Shown: positions 45,950 through 57,071 of the stretch, in pieces
Layout of the letters: every line of letters begins with the position of its first letter
How positions within the stretch are numbered: the stretch's first letter is position 1
Assembly: GCA_963556145.1 (NCBI GenBank)
Contig: OY744463.1
Location: 3,410,001-3,474,000, forward strand
From: Hygrocybe punicea
Taxonomy: Eukaryota; Basidiomycota; Agaricomycetes; Agaricales; Hygrophoraceae
DNA length: 64,000 nt
Direction of reading: 5' to 3'
Program-made: the position numbers and the translations under genes
The notes under the pieces: generated by a model
The model's input: the letters and a program-made list of their open reading frames with translations, nothing else
What the model was told of the DNA's origin: nothing
Database searches by the model: none

Positions 45950-48891
45950 TCATAACATCCCCATGCCATCTCCATCGTCACCTTCACCCCCCCAACCACT
46001 GGCAACCACCTCTTCTTCCTGCATGTGAGGGGATATAGGAGGTTCAAGAGGTAAACCAGCTGGCGACGGTGTGTCCTTGCCTTCGGGGATCTTATACTGT
46101 GGTGCGGCTTCCATAGCCTTATGTGTGGGTCGGTTTGACTGGGGACCACTGAACCACGACACTTGTACCGGGCCCATTGGGGGGATGTTATTTCCCTTAG
46201 ACAAGCCCTGGAAACTCATATAAGGACACATTCGTAACGACAGAAAACAGTGAAGTATACCTGTTCTGCCGCATTCCGAGTCCTGAATGTGACAATAATA
46301 TCACTATTGGCGACTGTCTCCGCGGACTCCATCTGACCAGTTGTCTGGGACAGGAACATTTATCATTGCATGATTCCAAGACAAACATCTAGAGAGCATG
46401 TTGGCGCACCTCATACCAATCTCGAACAGCTTGGACGTTATCTGAACTGACGCCTCTAATCAACAACTTTTTCGGACGATTGTCTAATTTCATGCTTCCT
46501 CTGGTGAGGGAACCTCGACCTACTCCACGATAGTAGCCACGAGTACCTCTACCACGACCTCTGTACGGTCGATATGGTCCACCATATGTCGATTCAGGTA
46601 TCGCGTCAGAGATTCCGAGACTAGAAGCCTAGCGACAAATATCAGTTACGATCACTCAAAGAGGCAAGGATTGAACATGCTTCCGCCTTGAGCTTCTCCA
46701 ATTTGACTTTCAGATCCTCGGTGCTCTCCTCAATTTCGCCCTCAACAGCCAGGGCGGCGTTGTGCAGCTCAAGTTCCTTATCCAATCGCTCCCTCTCCTT
46801 TTGTTCGCGTTCGTCTGCCCGTGGTGTTGGCGCGGCTGGTTTTTGCGTTGGCGGCGTTGCAGTGGAGGGGCTCGTAGAGGCTGTCGGTAGTTTCATCTCC
46901 TCTCCCAAACTCCGGAGACGTGTCATTATTTGTTTCCTTTCATCAGCAGTGGCTATTTCCAGCTTGACCATCAAAGACTTTTGTTCCGCAATCTGCTGTT
47001 CCAGCAGCCGGTGTTTAGCCGCTAGCGCAGTGAAGGAGGTGGAAGGGGTTGGGGCCTTCCGTGGTTCGGCTGCGGTTGATGGAGCTACAGCAGGAGTTCT
47101 GGGGGGAGCAGAGAGTGTAGGAGGGGCGGGAATGGTGTCTTTGGTCGAAATACTTGCAACAAGAGGGGCAGAAGCCGCCAACATTCGTGCTCCCACATGC
47201 CCGTGTCCATCCATCGGTCGATGCCAGAACAGCTTCACAAACCGGTTATTGAAAACAGCATCCTCACATTTCCACGCAGCGTGAGCCTCTTCATGTTTCG
47301 AGAAACTGACCAGCGCTTTCGCATTGGCCGAGTCCACGGCTACATTGGTCACTTTCCCGAACCGCTTGAACCATCCGTTGACCGCATCGAGGCTAAGTTT
47401 GTCATCGGGAATCTTCTCCACAACGAGAGTCTTGTCATTTCTGCGTTCCGAGTGGAAGCTGTGGGACTCTCCAACAAAAGTACCTCGGCCCCTTCCGCCT
47501 CTTGCACCGCCCTGGAAGGACCCGTGGCCATTCGTAGATGGCGGCATCGGCATTGCTACATCAACATCCATAGGCCCACTCACAGGTGTCGATGTCTGTA
47601 CCTGTGGAGTCATCGTGTTGATGACGTTACTACCGATCGAACCACCGTTTCTTGAACCAAACTCTGGAGACACGTCACTTTGAGGTGGAACGTCCGGAGG
47701 CAGATTTGGAGTCAAGTCCTGGATGACCGGAAGCTCACCAGAAGCATGAATTGCATGCACAATCTGACTCCCATCGTCCTGTTGAAGTCGGGGTAATAGT
47801 GGCGCACGAGCCTGAGGACGTACACCCGGAGCCATGGGACCCATCTGCGGCCGCATATCCATCCGGGCTTCGTGCGGATCGTATGCGGCGCCGGCGCCAG
47901 CACCCATGGCAAACGGAACGCCGCCATTTGTGAACATCTGCATGAAGGGTAAAGGGCCCGGAATCGAGGGCCCTGCCATCGGAAAAAGTTGCCCTGGTAC
48001 GACAGCGTCGTCCCCGTGACTAAATTTACAGAAAGCTCCGCGAGCACAGTAACCATTATCTGGAATTCAAGATGGAATGGAACAAGGTATCAAACGAGAT
48101 AAAAAAGGATTACGCACTATGATAGTCTCGACAGATACCCCGCTTTGGGTCGGGCGGGCGATATATTTGCGACTGTCTCCCATTGGGCTGGCTTACGCCC
48201 ATCGACCCATTCATGCTTCCCATTCCAGTCATGCTGTCCATATGACGATGGCCATTCGTTCCTTGTATCTCATGTCGATCTCCGCGCTTTGTCCAACCAC
48301 CCGTAGACCGAGACTCTCCATTAGAGTATCGCGAGAACTGACCCTCACTACTTATTCTTGGTCCTTTAGCGGGCGGTCGTTGGTCCCGTTGGTCGTTATC
48401 GATGCTGCGCTTTCGAGTTCTATCTGAAGAATTTGGTATTGAGGGTGATATAAGGCCATCTAAGGGGATCGGAATGCCGGTATCGAGGTCCGGTGAATTG
48501 AGTAGAGGATAAGTAGGTGATGATGGAGCAGCATATGGAAGGTAAGATTTTGTTCTGAGAACAGTGAACAATGTGTCGATAAAGGAACTGCACTCTATTC
48601 AAAGGGGCTATGAGGAAAGAAGGTACGGAGAGGAAGACCAGATGCACCTTTTTCAAGAAATTCGTCGAGTTGGGCGGCGAGCTCCTGCCGCATGTCATTT
48701 TCTGGGGCATTGTGCTTCAAAAGGGCCAATATGTAATCAGCGAGAGCCCCAGGTTCTGCATCGCATCTGTGATGACCATACGATCAGCCAAATTAGCTGA
48801 TTATTATGGGAGGTGCTGAGGCGCACATCGGTTCGAGTGTTCTGACCAGCCAAGGCTTCAGATGGGCTGCTGTTGCTGTATCAAACGACAT
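45950..48891 (-). CDS. RBM26/27-like CCCH zinc-finger and RRM RNA-binding protein
   Basis: Relative of human RBM26/27 and fission-yeast Rmn1, which act in nuclear RNA decay. The first exon starts at ATG 48891 (MSFDTATAAHLKPWLVRTLEP) and, after an intron, continues ICDAEPGALADYILALLKHNA and ELAAQLDEFLEK, a PWI-like domain. An RGD/RS-like basic region follows, then a CCCH finger GICRDYHNNGYCARGAFCKF, a long Gly/Pro/Met-rich segment and an RRM (KTLVVEKIPDDKLSLDAVNG, KALVSFSKHEEAHAAWKCED, FVKLFWHRP). A coiled coil and a second RRM-like unit (LLIRGVSSDNVQAVRDWYE) precede the C terminus GEGDDGDGMGML. Introns are frequent at the 5' end. Confidence 0.88.
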
Positions 48892-50318
48892 GGATTGCGA
48901 AGTCAAGTTAACCGACGAATGGGCCGTGCAAGTTTTAAACCGACAAAGTGACTCAGGCTTCTGACTGACGGTGAAGGAGAGGACAGCCTGTAGCGTTCAA
49001 AAAGTCAGGATCTCGCATTAGTCAGCGCTGGTAAGCTCTGCAATTTCAGAGCGACGCTCTCCAACGACGGCAGGGCGTATTAGACTGTCACCAACACCAA
49101 CACCGACGCCCTTGCCAAGCAATTGCTGGCCATGGAATGATCAACGGTCAGGCAGTTATTTTTTATTTTTTATTTTGATTAGTAAATACATTCAATTGAA
49201 GTAATGTTGGTGATAAAATCATGATCCATACAGTATTCAATGGCTCCTTTGAACACAAAAATTAACCTGAAATGCCACAGGTAGCCAATTCGCTTCTTAG
49301 TCTACATCTATCTACCTGCCGTCAGAAGAAGGACATCAAGCGCAGCCCATATAACCATGTGTCAGCACGCAAATTGTGGTCCCTGTTCTCATATCAGACC
49401 CACAGAAACTGGCGATAATGTCGCACGACCTAGGTTACGGGCGCAGAAAGTCGTCAAGGTTTCTAGAAGCACAGCATCAACTCTATGGCCATGTCGATAG
49501 CGGCAAGAACCTTGAAGTTGGCCATAAAAACTATCACAGAATTGTGAGGAACTATAGCCGAAATCGTGCACAGCAATAGCAACGCGTTCCCGAGCCATCA
49601 GTTGTCTCCGAGAGATATTGACATTCCCCGAGCCATCATTGACATTCCCCGAGCCATCATGCCAGAGAGCTAGCGAACTCGGGAACTCGAGGCCTTGTGA
49701 CAGACCCTACTAGGCCCGAGCTCACTGGACCTTGTGACACGAGCGTGGGAAGATATTGAAGAAGGACAAGAGATGGCACGAATGCCCTGCATATTCGCGA
49801 ATAGATGATATCTCTTGTATGGCCAGCACGCAAGAGTTCCAAAGTTTATGAAGCCGTAACAGTGGGTTGATATCTGAGACAGAGCAAAATCAGCATCTGT
49901 ATTGAGAATGCTAGAAGCCGAGCGGCAATACTCAGAAGGAAGGCGAGCAGCGCACCTAGATAATTATCCTAGGATATATTTCGAAAGCCCAATGAGTGAA
50001 CCAGTGAACCTTCGAGCAAAGATCACCACGAACGGATGACCTGGAGAATGAAGTCGAAAGATGGTGTCCTTTTTGGACGACTTTGGGTAAAGAAACTGAC
50101 GAGGAGTTGGAGATTCGAAGGCGGGGGAAATTGTTGGGTGCAAGGTAAACTGGAAAATGAAGGAAACGGAAACAAACCAAGTTTATATAGCGTGGCTATG
50201 AGCGGTTTTTGCGCTCCGAAATTATGCTATTGGCTGCCACATCCAGACCCTGGTCACCTTTGAGGCATTTACTCTGAATATTGCCACGCGAGGAAATACG
50301 ACAGATATGTACCCTAAC
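48892..50318. other. Gene-poor stretch, 1.4 kb
   Basis: Longest interval here without a supported gene. It contains the upstream region of the RBM26/27-like gene, an AT-rich patch (about 49155-49185) and a short tandem repeat at 49617-49658. Open frames on either strand (49376-49579, 49389-49598, 49956-50180) have no recognisable domain and are probably chance. No tRNA fold, retroelement domain or long repeat was seen. Confidence 0.5.
49617..49658. repeat. Tandem 21-base repeat, two full copies
   Basis: Two identical, adjacent 21-base units (49617-49637 and 49638-49658) that start ATTGACATTCCC and end GAGCCATC. A partial third copy (GTTCCCGAGCCATCA) lies just upstream at about 49585-49600. 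Two copies without spacers are not a CRISPR array. Confidence 0.8.
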
Positions 50319-51533
50319 TCATCTTCTTAATCCCGGTAAACCGAACATCTGTCGTGGTCCATCAGAAGAATAAGGATTGAACAAGGCCACGATATGTAAT
50401 ACCTCGAAGATAACCTCAGACGGTGCGCCCCATCCTATGAGGCCTTCAGCCGGGCTGTCCAACCTGGTACCCAGAACAACTCCAACAACGGCACCGCTTT
50501 CCTCTTCAACAATTGGTCCACCACTTGAGCCAGCCGGAGGAGGAGGCTGGAACAGGAGATGGGACAACGCGTCATAGGTTCCAGGCTGACTCGTCCAAGG
50601 GAATTAAATCAGTCCGAAAATCATCATACCATGATTGATATCACCTGAGTTTCGCGACCGGCAAAGTCTTTGTATCCCAAAACTGTCCCTTGCACCCACC
50701 TGCTCCATAACCCACCCACCCAGGGCTTCCATCCAGATTCATCTGGTGGGCGATGGGTCACAAAGTGAGCACGTATCAAAGTATGTGGCCGTGGCGGATA
50801 TGGGGATACAGGCAGCGTATTAAATACCACACCCTGACTCGATAACAAGAGCAAGTCTGAACGAGGCAGAGCGGACAAGACGGCTGACACGCGGTGTATG
50901 GATGAAGATTCGCCAGAGCCAGATATCACAAAGCTTCCGGACAAGCCGTCCTCCGAGACACCACTCAGTGGGGATATTACTCGTTCAGGATGAAGCAGTG
51001 GTGATCGCTTTATCTGTCTAGAATCTTTGATCAGAGATCGTATTCGCAATAAATGAAGACCGAAAGTTTCTCGCCTCTTCTAGCGTGTGCGCACAAGTTA
51101 AGACGAGAGATTCCTTGTCAGAGCGGCCAGAGCCCTCCAAAGGAAAGCCTGTGCACACCGTCATCTGGTGATTCTCCCCATCCTTCACGCAGTGCACTAT
51201 CACAACTACCGCATTATCATTCGAACCACCATTGAAATCGATCCGTCTTTGATCGGAGGGACGTGACTCGTAGGACAACAACCTGTCAAGCACACTGCCT
51301 GACCGCCTGGTATACTGTCCAACGAGTGTCGGCAAATTTTTCTGGGTTTCTGAGAGAGCAGCCAGGATTTGTTTATCCAGAGTCGAAAGATCTGATACGA
51401 GAGTTCGAGGTGGCCCAAGCGGAGCAATTACAGTTTTTGGGTCGACGGTAGCGAATCGTCTGTACATCAGCCTGATCAGGGGTTGATACCAACTGCCATA
51501 GCGGAGTACAGAGATACGACTCTGTACCATCAT
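50319..51533 (-). CDS. Trypsin-fold serine protease with mitochondrial-type presequence
   Basis: The N terminus (MMVQSRISVLRYGSWYQPLI, then YRRFATVDP) is basic and amphipathic, as in mitochondrial presequences. The catalytic His is in LVLTCAHTLEEAR, a candidate Asp in LPRSDLLLL, and the catalytic Ser in PPAGSSGGPIVEEE followed by AVVGVVLGTR, the usual GxSGG pattern of trypsin-fold peptidases. No PDZ domain is visible, unlike HtrA proteases. It ends with GLPGLRR and a stop at 50319. I recognise the fold but not a named family; a role in organelle protein quality control is a guess. Exon edges between 51040 and 50560 are approximate. Confidence 0.75.
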
Positions 51534-51689
51534 CCTAAACCCTCTGCGCTGGTGGTTGGTGCCGTGTGAATTTCGGGGTCATAATCATTACCTGACAGAA
51601 CTCCAGGAACTACCCTACTAGCCGATATATCTACTTATCATAATACCTAGTCTCCAACTATCAACATCGGATGCTAAATTACAACAATT

Positions 51690-53468
51690 CTATTCTGCGA
51701 CAACAACACTCCAATCGCTCGGGATAACACCAGTTTGTCTCCCAACAAGCTCTTGCCAAAGAGGTTTCGAAATCGGCCCCATCCCATCCTCACCCGTCGG
51801 GATAAGAACATCCTCCCCTAGGTACCCAATCCTATCCACCGGGCTAATCACAGCTGCTGTGCCTGTCACCAAAAATGATGAATGAGTGATAAAGAGAAAT
51901 CCGGAATGCTCGGGAGGTAACCTGTTCCAAAAAGTTCCACCAGTCGGCCCGACTCTGAAGCCGCCTTGACTTCCCTCATTGTCACAGGACGTTCTGAAAC
52001 CACAAGGTTCTCAGGCAAATGAGGCAATCGCGTGGTACCAGCAATGTGCTCTCTTGCGAGAACAAGCACCGAATCTCTTGTCACTCCAGGAAGGATCATA
52101 CCATCAAGTGGAGGAGTGACGAGTTCGATTCCTAAATCGCGGAAGTGGCGTTAGGATAAGCGAACGATCACAAGATCCAATCGCACCTCCACCTTCCCGC
52201 CTGAAAACAATGAACAAGTTCATGGTACCGACCTGCCAAACTAATATTCAGTATAATCGATGCAAATCAGTGGTTCCCTGAACCTCAGTAAGATAATGTT
52301 CAGGACCGTGCAACCACAGATTTTGCACATATCCTAGTGCAGCAGCCATTTGCTGCGGCATAACACCAGGGGCGTAGTTCACTCCTAGTTTGTATGAACC
52401 AGTGCCTGGCAAGGTTTCCCGTATGTCAACATCGAAGCGACTAAACTTCGGATTAACAAAACACACCTCCCGGTGCGGCACGGATATACTCCGTCGTGCC
52501 ATAAAGCGCGACAGGCTTGAAACCTTGTGGGTAATATGGTCCTACAGGACTGCAGATGGTAAAAAGTAGTGCCTCTCTGGGTGGGCATACGCCAACAGAT
52601 TTTTGGGTGCCAACTGCCGTCATATACGTCGTTGAGTGCCAATAGCCAAATCCACTGTCTTCACACTCACTGAGTGCTGGGCGCACGTATAGACTATGTC
52701 CGGGCTCCTTTGGTATCCATTGTCTGTCAATACGAATTAATCGTTTGATTAGATCGAGAAAGGCATTGCCGTCAAATGTCTATGCGGGCAAGCAAATGGT
52801 TCGGTGAGAAATGGTTTTAACCAGGGACAGAAAGACTTTTCACCGGCAACGCAATCCGCTCCGCGCTGCTATTCATTCGTTTCATGTTCATATCCGGTCG
52901 GAACATGATGACTTTGTCTTCCTCGTTTCTGTAAGCTTTCATGCCCTCAAACACTGTTTGTGCGTAATGCAGGACAGTAGAGCTCGGTTCCAGCTGTAGT
53001 GGGCCGTCTGACGGGATGGGGGATGATTAGGGACGACCTTCTCAAATGGATGAGTGGTCTCACAAGGTTCGATACGTGGCGTTCCCCACCCAGACATCAC
53101 GTCCCAGGGTATCAGTAGCATATGATCTGTCTGACATAACTGTAAATTTCAGCTCAGGCAGCTCAAGACGATGCACTTTACAAATGTATGTCCAAACTTG
53201 AGATCCTTCACAGGCGGTCTAGTCTTCGGGGTTCTATTCAAAACAACTTCAAGCCGCGCAGGCTAAACAATAATGCGTCGCGTCTGTCAGCCTTCAAAAG
53301 ATCACACCGTCTACACTGCCAAAAACGCACGTCTATTCCAAGCATACCAGTCGAGATAGAACGAAAAGTAAGTGTTTCCCATGATGATAGATGATTGTTT
53401 CGTCCCAGCGAGGCCAATCTCTGTGTAATACTACGAGCTCGCAATAGAGTGGAAAGTACAAGCGACAT
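51690..53468 (-). CDS. BAT1: Branched-chain amino acid aminotransferase, mitochondrial form
   Basis: PLP enzyme (fold-type IV) for the last step of valine, leucine and isoleucine synthesis and the first step of their breakdown. The first exon is a basic presequence ([20 protein letters not shown]). Later exons give [76 protein letters not shown], and [33 protein letters not shown] contains the PLP lysine, then [15 protein letters not shown] and [17 protein letters not shown] complete the active site. The join of exon 1 to exon 2 works with an acceptor at CTTGAAG, giving an intron of about 120 bases, longer than usual here. The stop is at 51690. Confidence 0.93.
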
Positions 53469-53584
53469 GTCCGCGACCTGACGGTGAGGTGCGATTATAA
53501 CTTGGTGAGAGCACTGCAATCACTGATTTGATAAGTTTTTTAGGTCACGAGCCTCACAGCTAGTCACATGATACCGTACTCTAG

Positions 53585-54831
53585 TCAAGCGGGAAGATTT
53601 GTATCAACCCCCCTGCAGTCGGTCTGGCCCAGGCTATGAAATGAGCGATGGCGGGCGGGTTGTTGATAAGATGAGTGTGGGACTGATATAGTACGCGAAC
53701 GACCTCTCTCTCCCAGCTCAGGTTTTTGAGTGTCGACCTGAGAAGACAGATAAATATCTGTATTATATATGGATGGAATACGAGGAACGGGAGGCGCGTG
53801 AACATTGGCACCAGAAGGAACGAGTGACCATGAACGTGGTCTGGTGGCGACACGTAGGTGTCGGGAATGAGAATTTGTTCGTGATTCACCTGAAAACCAT
53901 AAGAAAGTGCGCAGACAAGTGAGGGACGAACACACCAACGCTAATGGACCGCCTTTCGTTGCGGAATGATGACTCTACGGGAATGGATGCCCATTTGTCC
54001 ACAACACTACGTCTGTTACTAGATCCATCAAAGGAAATACTGTCTATGTGCCGGCTGGAATGAGATTTCTCTATACTCATATATGGACGCAAAGAAGAAG
54101 ACAAAGGTGGAGGCAGGACTATTTGCACATTGCTGTGTGGACCATGGGGTGTCCCGCGGATGGAGCGGTTGTTTCGATGAGTCAACGTCGTGCTGGTGGA
54201 AGAAGACATTGAACGTGGGAGGGAACGAGGTCGGGAGGTGGATCGTGAGCGTTGCTTCGACATCAGATGGTCAGTGCCGGTGGTGCTGTGAGATTGCGAC
54301 AAGGAGGTGTGGGAATGGGTTGTCTCTGGGAGAGACGATGTCACTGCGCATGTGGATGGAACAGGCGTAGAGCTAGAGCTCGAGTGGTCGAGAAACGATG
54401 AGGACGATGGGGCAATAACATCGACTGAAGCGTCGCTGGGAGTTAAAATTCCAAGAGAGGGGATGCTTGCACCTGAGACTTCTTTATGCAACAAAGAGAC
54501 GTCACTTCTACTTCCCGAAGTTGAGCTGAACAATGGTGGGACTGTGGGGTATGAAGCATCACACCAAACAGAGGCAGGCCTGCTGGAAGTACCGACTCGG
54601 CCAGCGAATTGAGCCAAATAATGTTCACGGTGGTGTGCAAGAGGTTGGACTGGGGGCAGGGGTGCGGATCTGAACTGGCGAAGACGGAATATTCTCTGGA
54701 ATACGCGAAAGAGAATTAGAAAGAGGAGAGAGCCCCCCACAGAGGCACAGACGGCAACGATGATGAGGGTGGTCCGGTTTACACTGGAGCCAACGAGTGT
54801 AAGGTTATGCCAGTGAATAGCAGTGTTCATA
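53585..54831 (-). CDS. Single-pass membrane protein with a Ser-rich cytosolic tail, unrecognised
   Basis: The exon reads from MNTAIHWHNLTLVGSSVNRT (two N-glycosylation sequons, NLT and NRT) into one transmembrane helix TLIIVAVCASVGGSLLFLIL followed by basic residues (FRVFQRIFRLRQFR), implying an outside N terminus. The remainder is Ser/Thr/Arg rich with SRSTSRPRSLPRSMSSSTS. An intron with donor GTTG|GTGTGT and acceptor TTTTCAG adds ESRTNSHSRHLRVA to the C terminus. The frame is open upstream of the ATG at 54831 to about 54968, but only a GTG codon is available there, so an upstream exon is possible. This layout resembles fungal cell-surface sensor or axial-budding type proteins, but no family is identified. 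Confidence 0.6.
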
Positions 54832-54960
54832 TGTCGAGAGTCGATAAACGAGTGTGTTTGAGTTGCAGAAACTTTGGAGCAGACCACCGGCTGTGGGGTG
54901 CAGGCTGTCCAGGTGCTCGATGACCTGAACAGCGACGAGACGACCTCTGAAACGTTCAAG

Positions 54961-55018
54961 TTTGTCACGGTTTGTCACGGTCGTCCGTCTCCGTCGCCCG
55001 CCTCCGTCGCCCGCCTCC
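54961..55018. repeat. Tandem duplications in a divergent gene boundary
   Basis: A 10-base unit (TTTGTCACGG) is repeated twice at 54961-54980, followed by a 13-base unit CTCCGTCGCCCGC repeated twice at 54989-55014 with a partial third. They sit in the narrow interval just upstream of the PXA-gene ATG and beside the 5' part of the minus-strand membrane-protein gene. Confidence 0.8.
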
Positions 55019-56645
55019 ATGGCTGCTCCCCGTCACCGTCAACCGCGGCCGCCAGCACCAACATCAACCGCATCAATCACATCAACCTCTAAACATTCTC
55101 AACAACCTATTTCTCTCTCTAGGCGCCTTCTCTTCCCTCACCTGCCACCCACAGCCAACCTCCCACCACTGCTAGCTTCACCCTCAACCCCTCCGGAGCT
55201 GACACACGAATTATACGACCTTATCGCCCTCTCTTTGCGCGCATTCGTCAGTTCATGGTGGTCCAAAATCACTCGCTATGACAAGGAATTCCTCCCCGAG
55301 ATTACGCGCATTCTAACCGTGGTTGTACGCGCACTGGAAGCGCGCGTACTCGCGATGGATCTCTCCCCGCTCGTCTTTCAAGATCTGCCTACCTTAATCA
55401 CACAACATTACCGAGACTACCGTAATGCTGAGGCGAAACTATCTACATCGTACGCGAGTGGAGGCGCAGCCTCCCTTCCACAGCTCTTTCACCAGCTCCA
55501 GCCACATATGGCCATTTGCGCCGACGGAAGAATAGACGAGGAGTACTTTCGCCAGATCGTAGACCACATTCTCAAATCTTGCCTACTCCCAGAGGATTAT
55601 GATCCCGAGCCTGAACGATACATCGTTCGCGAAATCGTGCTCAAGGTAGTGCTCAGAGACGTCATTCCCAAAGTAACACAACCTTGGTTTGTACACAAGA
55701 TTATTTTGGATTTCCTTGGACCTAAGGAGGACATCTCGCCCCGAATTGTATGTGTATTTCTCTGCCTTTTACCTCCAACGTTATGTGTTTCGGGCACGTC
55801 CCTATCGATATATCATCAACACCATTGATATATCTCATCCACAGCCTCCGAACTCCGAAATAGTGCATGCTACCGCGCCGCGGCCCTCGTCCCCATCATC
55901 TACTTCCTCATTTTCATTCCATACCTTCTTAGTTGTCCTTCTCTCGACTCTTCAAGCATTCTCAGGCGCATGCCTTGCCCTCATTTATGCGTACAAGCAA
56001 GCCCTGAACACAATCAAACACGTAAATCAAACACCTCCTGTTACGCACCTCATTACGCCTTCATGCACACTACCTTCAAAGCCCTCAGTATCATCTCTTC
56101 CTCCACGTACCCTCACCCCGCCTTCTCCCATACAAGAACTCTCCCCTTCCACTTCAGTATCATCACTCTCGACGTCTTCCTTCCACCTCCGTCCCCAAAA
56201 CATCTCGAATGGCCATGACTCACCTACTAACCCAACCCTACACGACTTTACCCATCCTCTACTCATGATGGTGTCTGAAATACTCGTCACGCATGAGCGA
56301 TTTGCGTCTGCCAACATCATAAGCAGCCTCAGCATGCTCTCGTCATTAATGACCCCATTCCTCAATCGGTGCGTCCTGCTCGCCAACTTATTTCTATCTT
56401 ATCCTGATATTTATTGCTCCCTCAGTCTCCTTCCATATCTGCTTACCTCCTGGCTCTCGGCATCTAACACCACACAAATGGTGCGAGTCATCAAACGCAC
56501 ATTGTTCCCCAACGGATATCCCGCTCCGCCGGCGACTGACCCGACGCCCGAAGAACAGGCTGCCATGAGGGAGCGATTGGTCGGTTGGAGAGCTACTGGT
56601 GGTCTCGGCGGGTCTTTCCCATTCACTGTTTCCGCAGTGTACTAA
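55019..56645 (+). CDS. PXA-domain protein (sorting-nexin associated)
   Basis: PXA domains occur in SNX13/SNX14-type endosomal proteins and in fungal Pxa1. From the ATG at 55019 a Pro/Thr-rich leader leads to LYDLIALSLRAFVSSWWSKI, YDKEFLPEITRILTVVVRAL, LITQHYRDYRNAEAKLSTSY and FRQIVDHILKSCLLPEDY, then IVREIVLKVVLRDVIPKVTQ, all PXA features. After an intron near 55750-55845 the protein continues with a hydrophobic stretch (FHTFLVVLLSTLQAFSGACL), a Ser/Pro-rich linker and a C-terminal helical part ending FPFTVSAVY. No PX or RGS domain is seen, so this is a PXA-only form. The stop is at 56645. Confidence 0.85.
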
Positions 56646-57071
56646 TGCTCTCCCATAGCCCACTTGACGCCCTTCATTGTCGGCCATAATTCGTCAGCCA
56701 CATTTCGTGCAGCACTTGACCCCTTGTCGAGTGCGTCGTGCAATGCGCACCTTTTATTGTTGATTTTGGACAGGGTGCTTGTGGGGTTGTTTCCTGAGCT
56801 AGGAGCTGATATTGCTATTGGTTGATTGCATATTGTGAACATCCATTATTAGAAAGGTTTGAGTTATCTATGTAAACAAGCAAGCGTGAGCGAACTAACA
56901 TTCAGCCGACGATCAACTTGAATGTTCGCCATCATAATACGTGTTAACCAACGGCCTTCAAGCTCCCAGCGTTGTAATGCCAGTGTAGTAGTGTACGCAG
57001 TCTCATTACCCCATCCATGCCCTCACTCGTATCCCACATCTAATCTCTTTCGTTGGTTCTTGCAGCCAAGA
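56646..57071. other. Intergenic before the F-box pair
   Basis: About 425 bases without a supported gene. A 66-codon minus-strand frame (56642-56842) ends by overlapping the PXA stop codon; it has some coding-like composition near its C terminus (DELWPTMKGVKWAMGEH) but no known family, so it is not called. Confidence 0.35.

Noticed and set aside
49585..49658. Spaced-repeat array suggestive of CRISPR
   Set aside because: Copies are adjacent without spacers, only two are complete, and the genome is eukaryotic.
49956..50180. Minus-strand open frame of 74 codons in the gene-poor stretch
   Set aside because: No domain, no supporting splice structure; probably chance.
54832..54968. GTG-initiated N-terminal extension of the membrane-protein gene
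   Set aside because: No ATG in frame; a GTG start is unlikely in a fungal nuclear gene, so the first ATG was used and an upstream exon left open.
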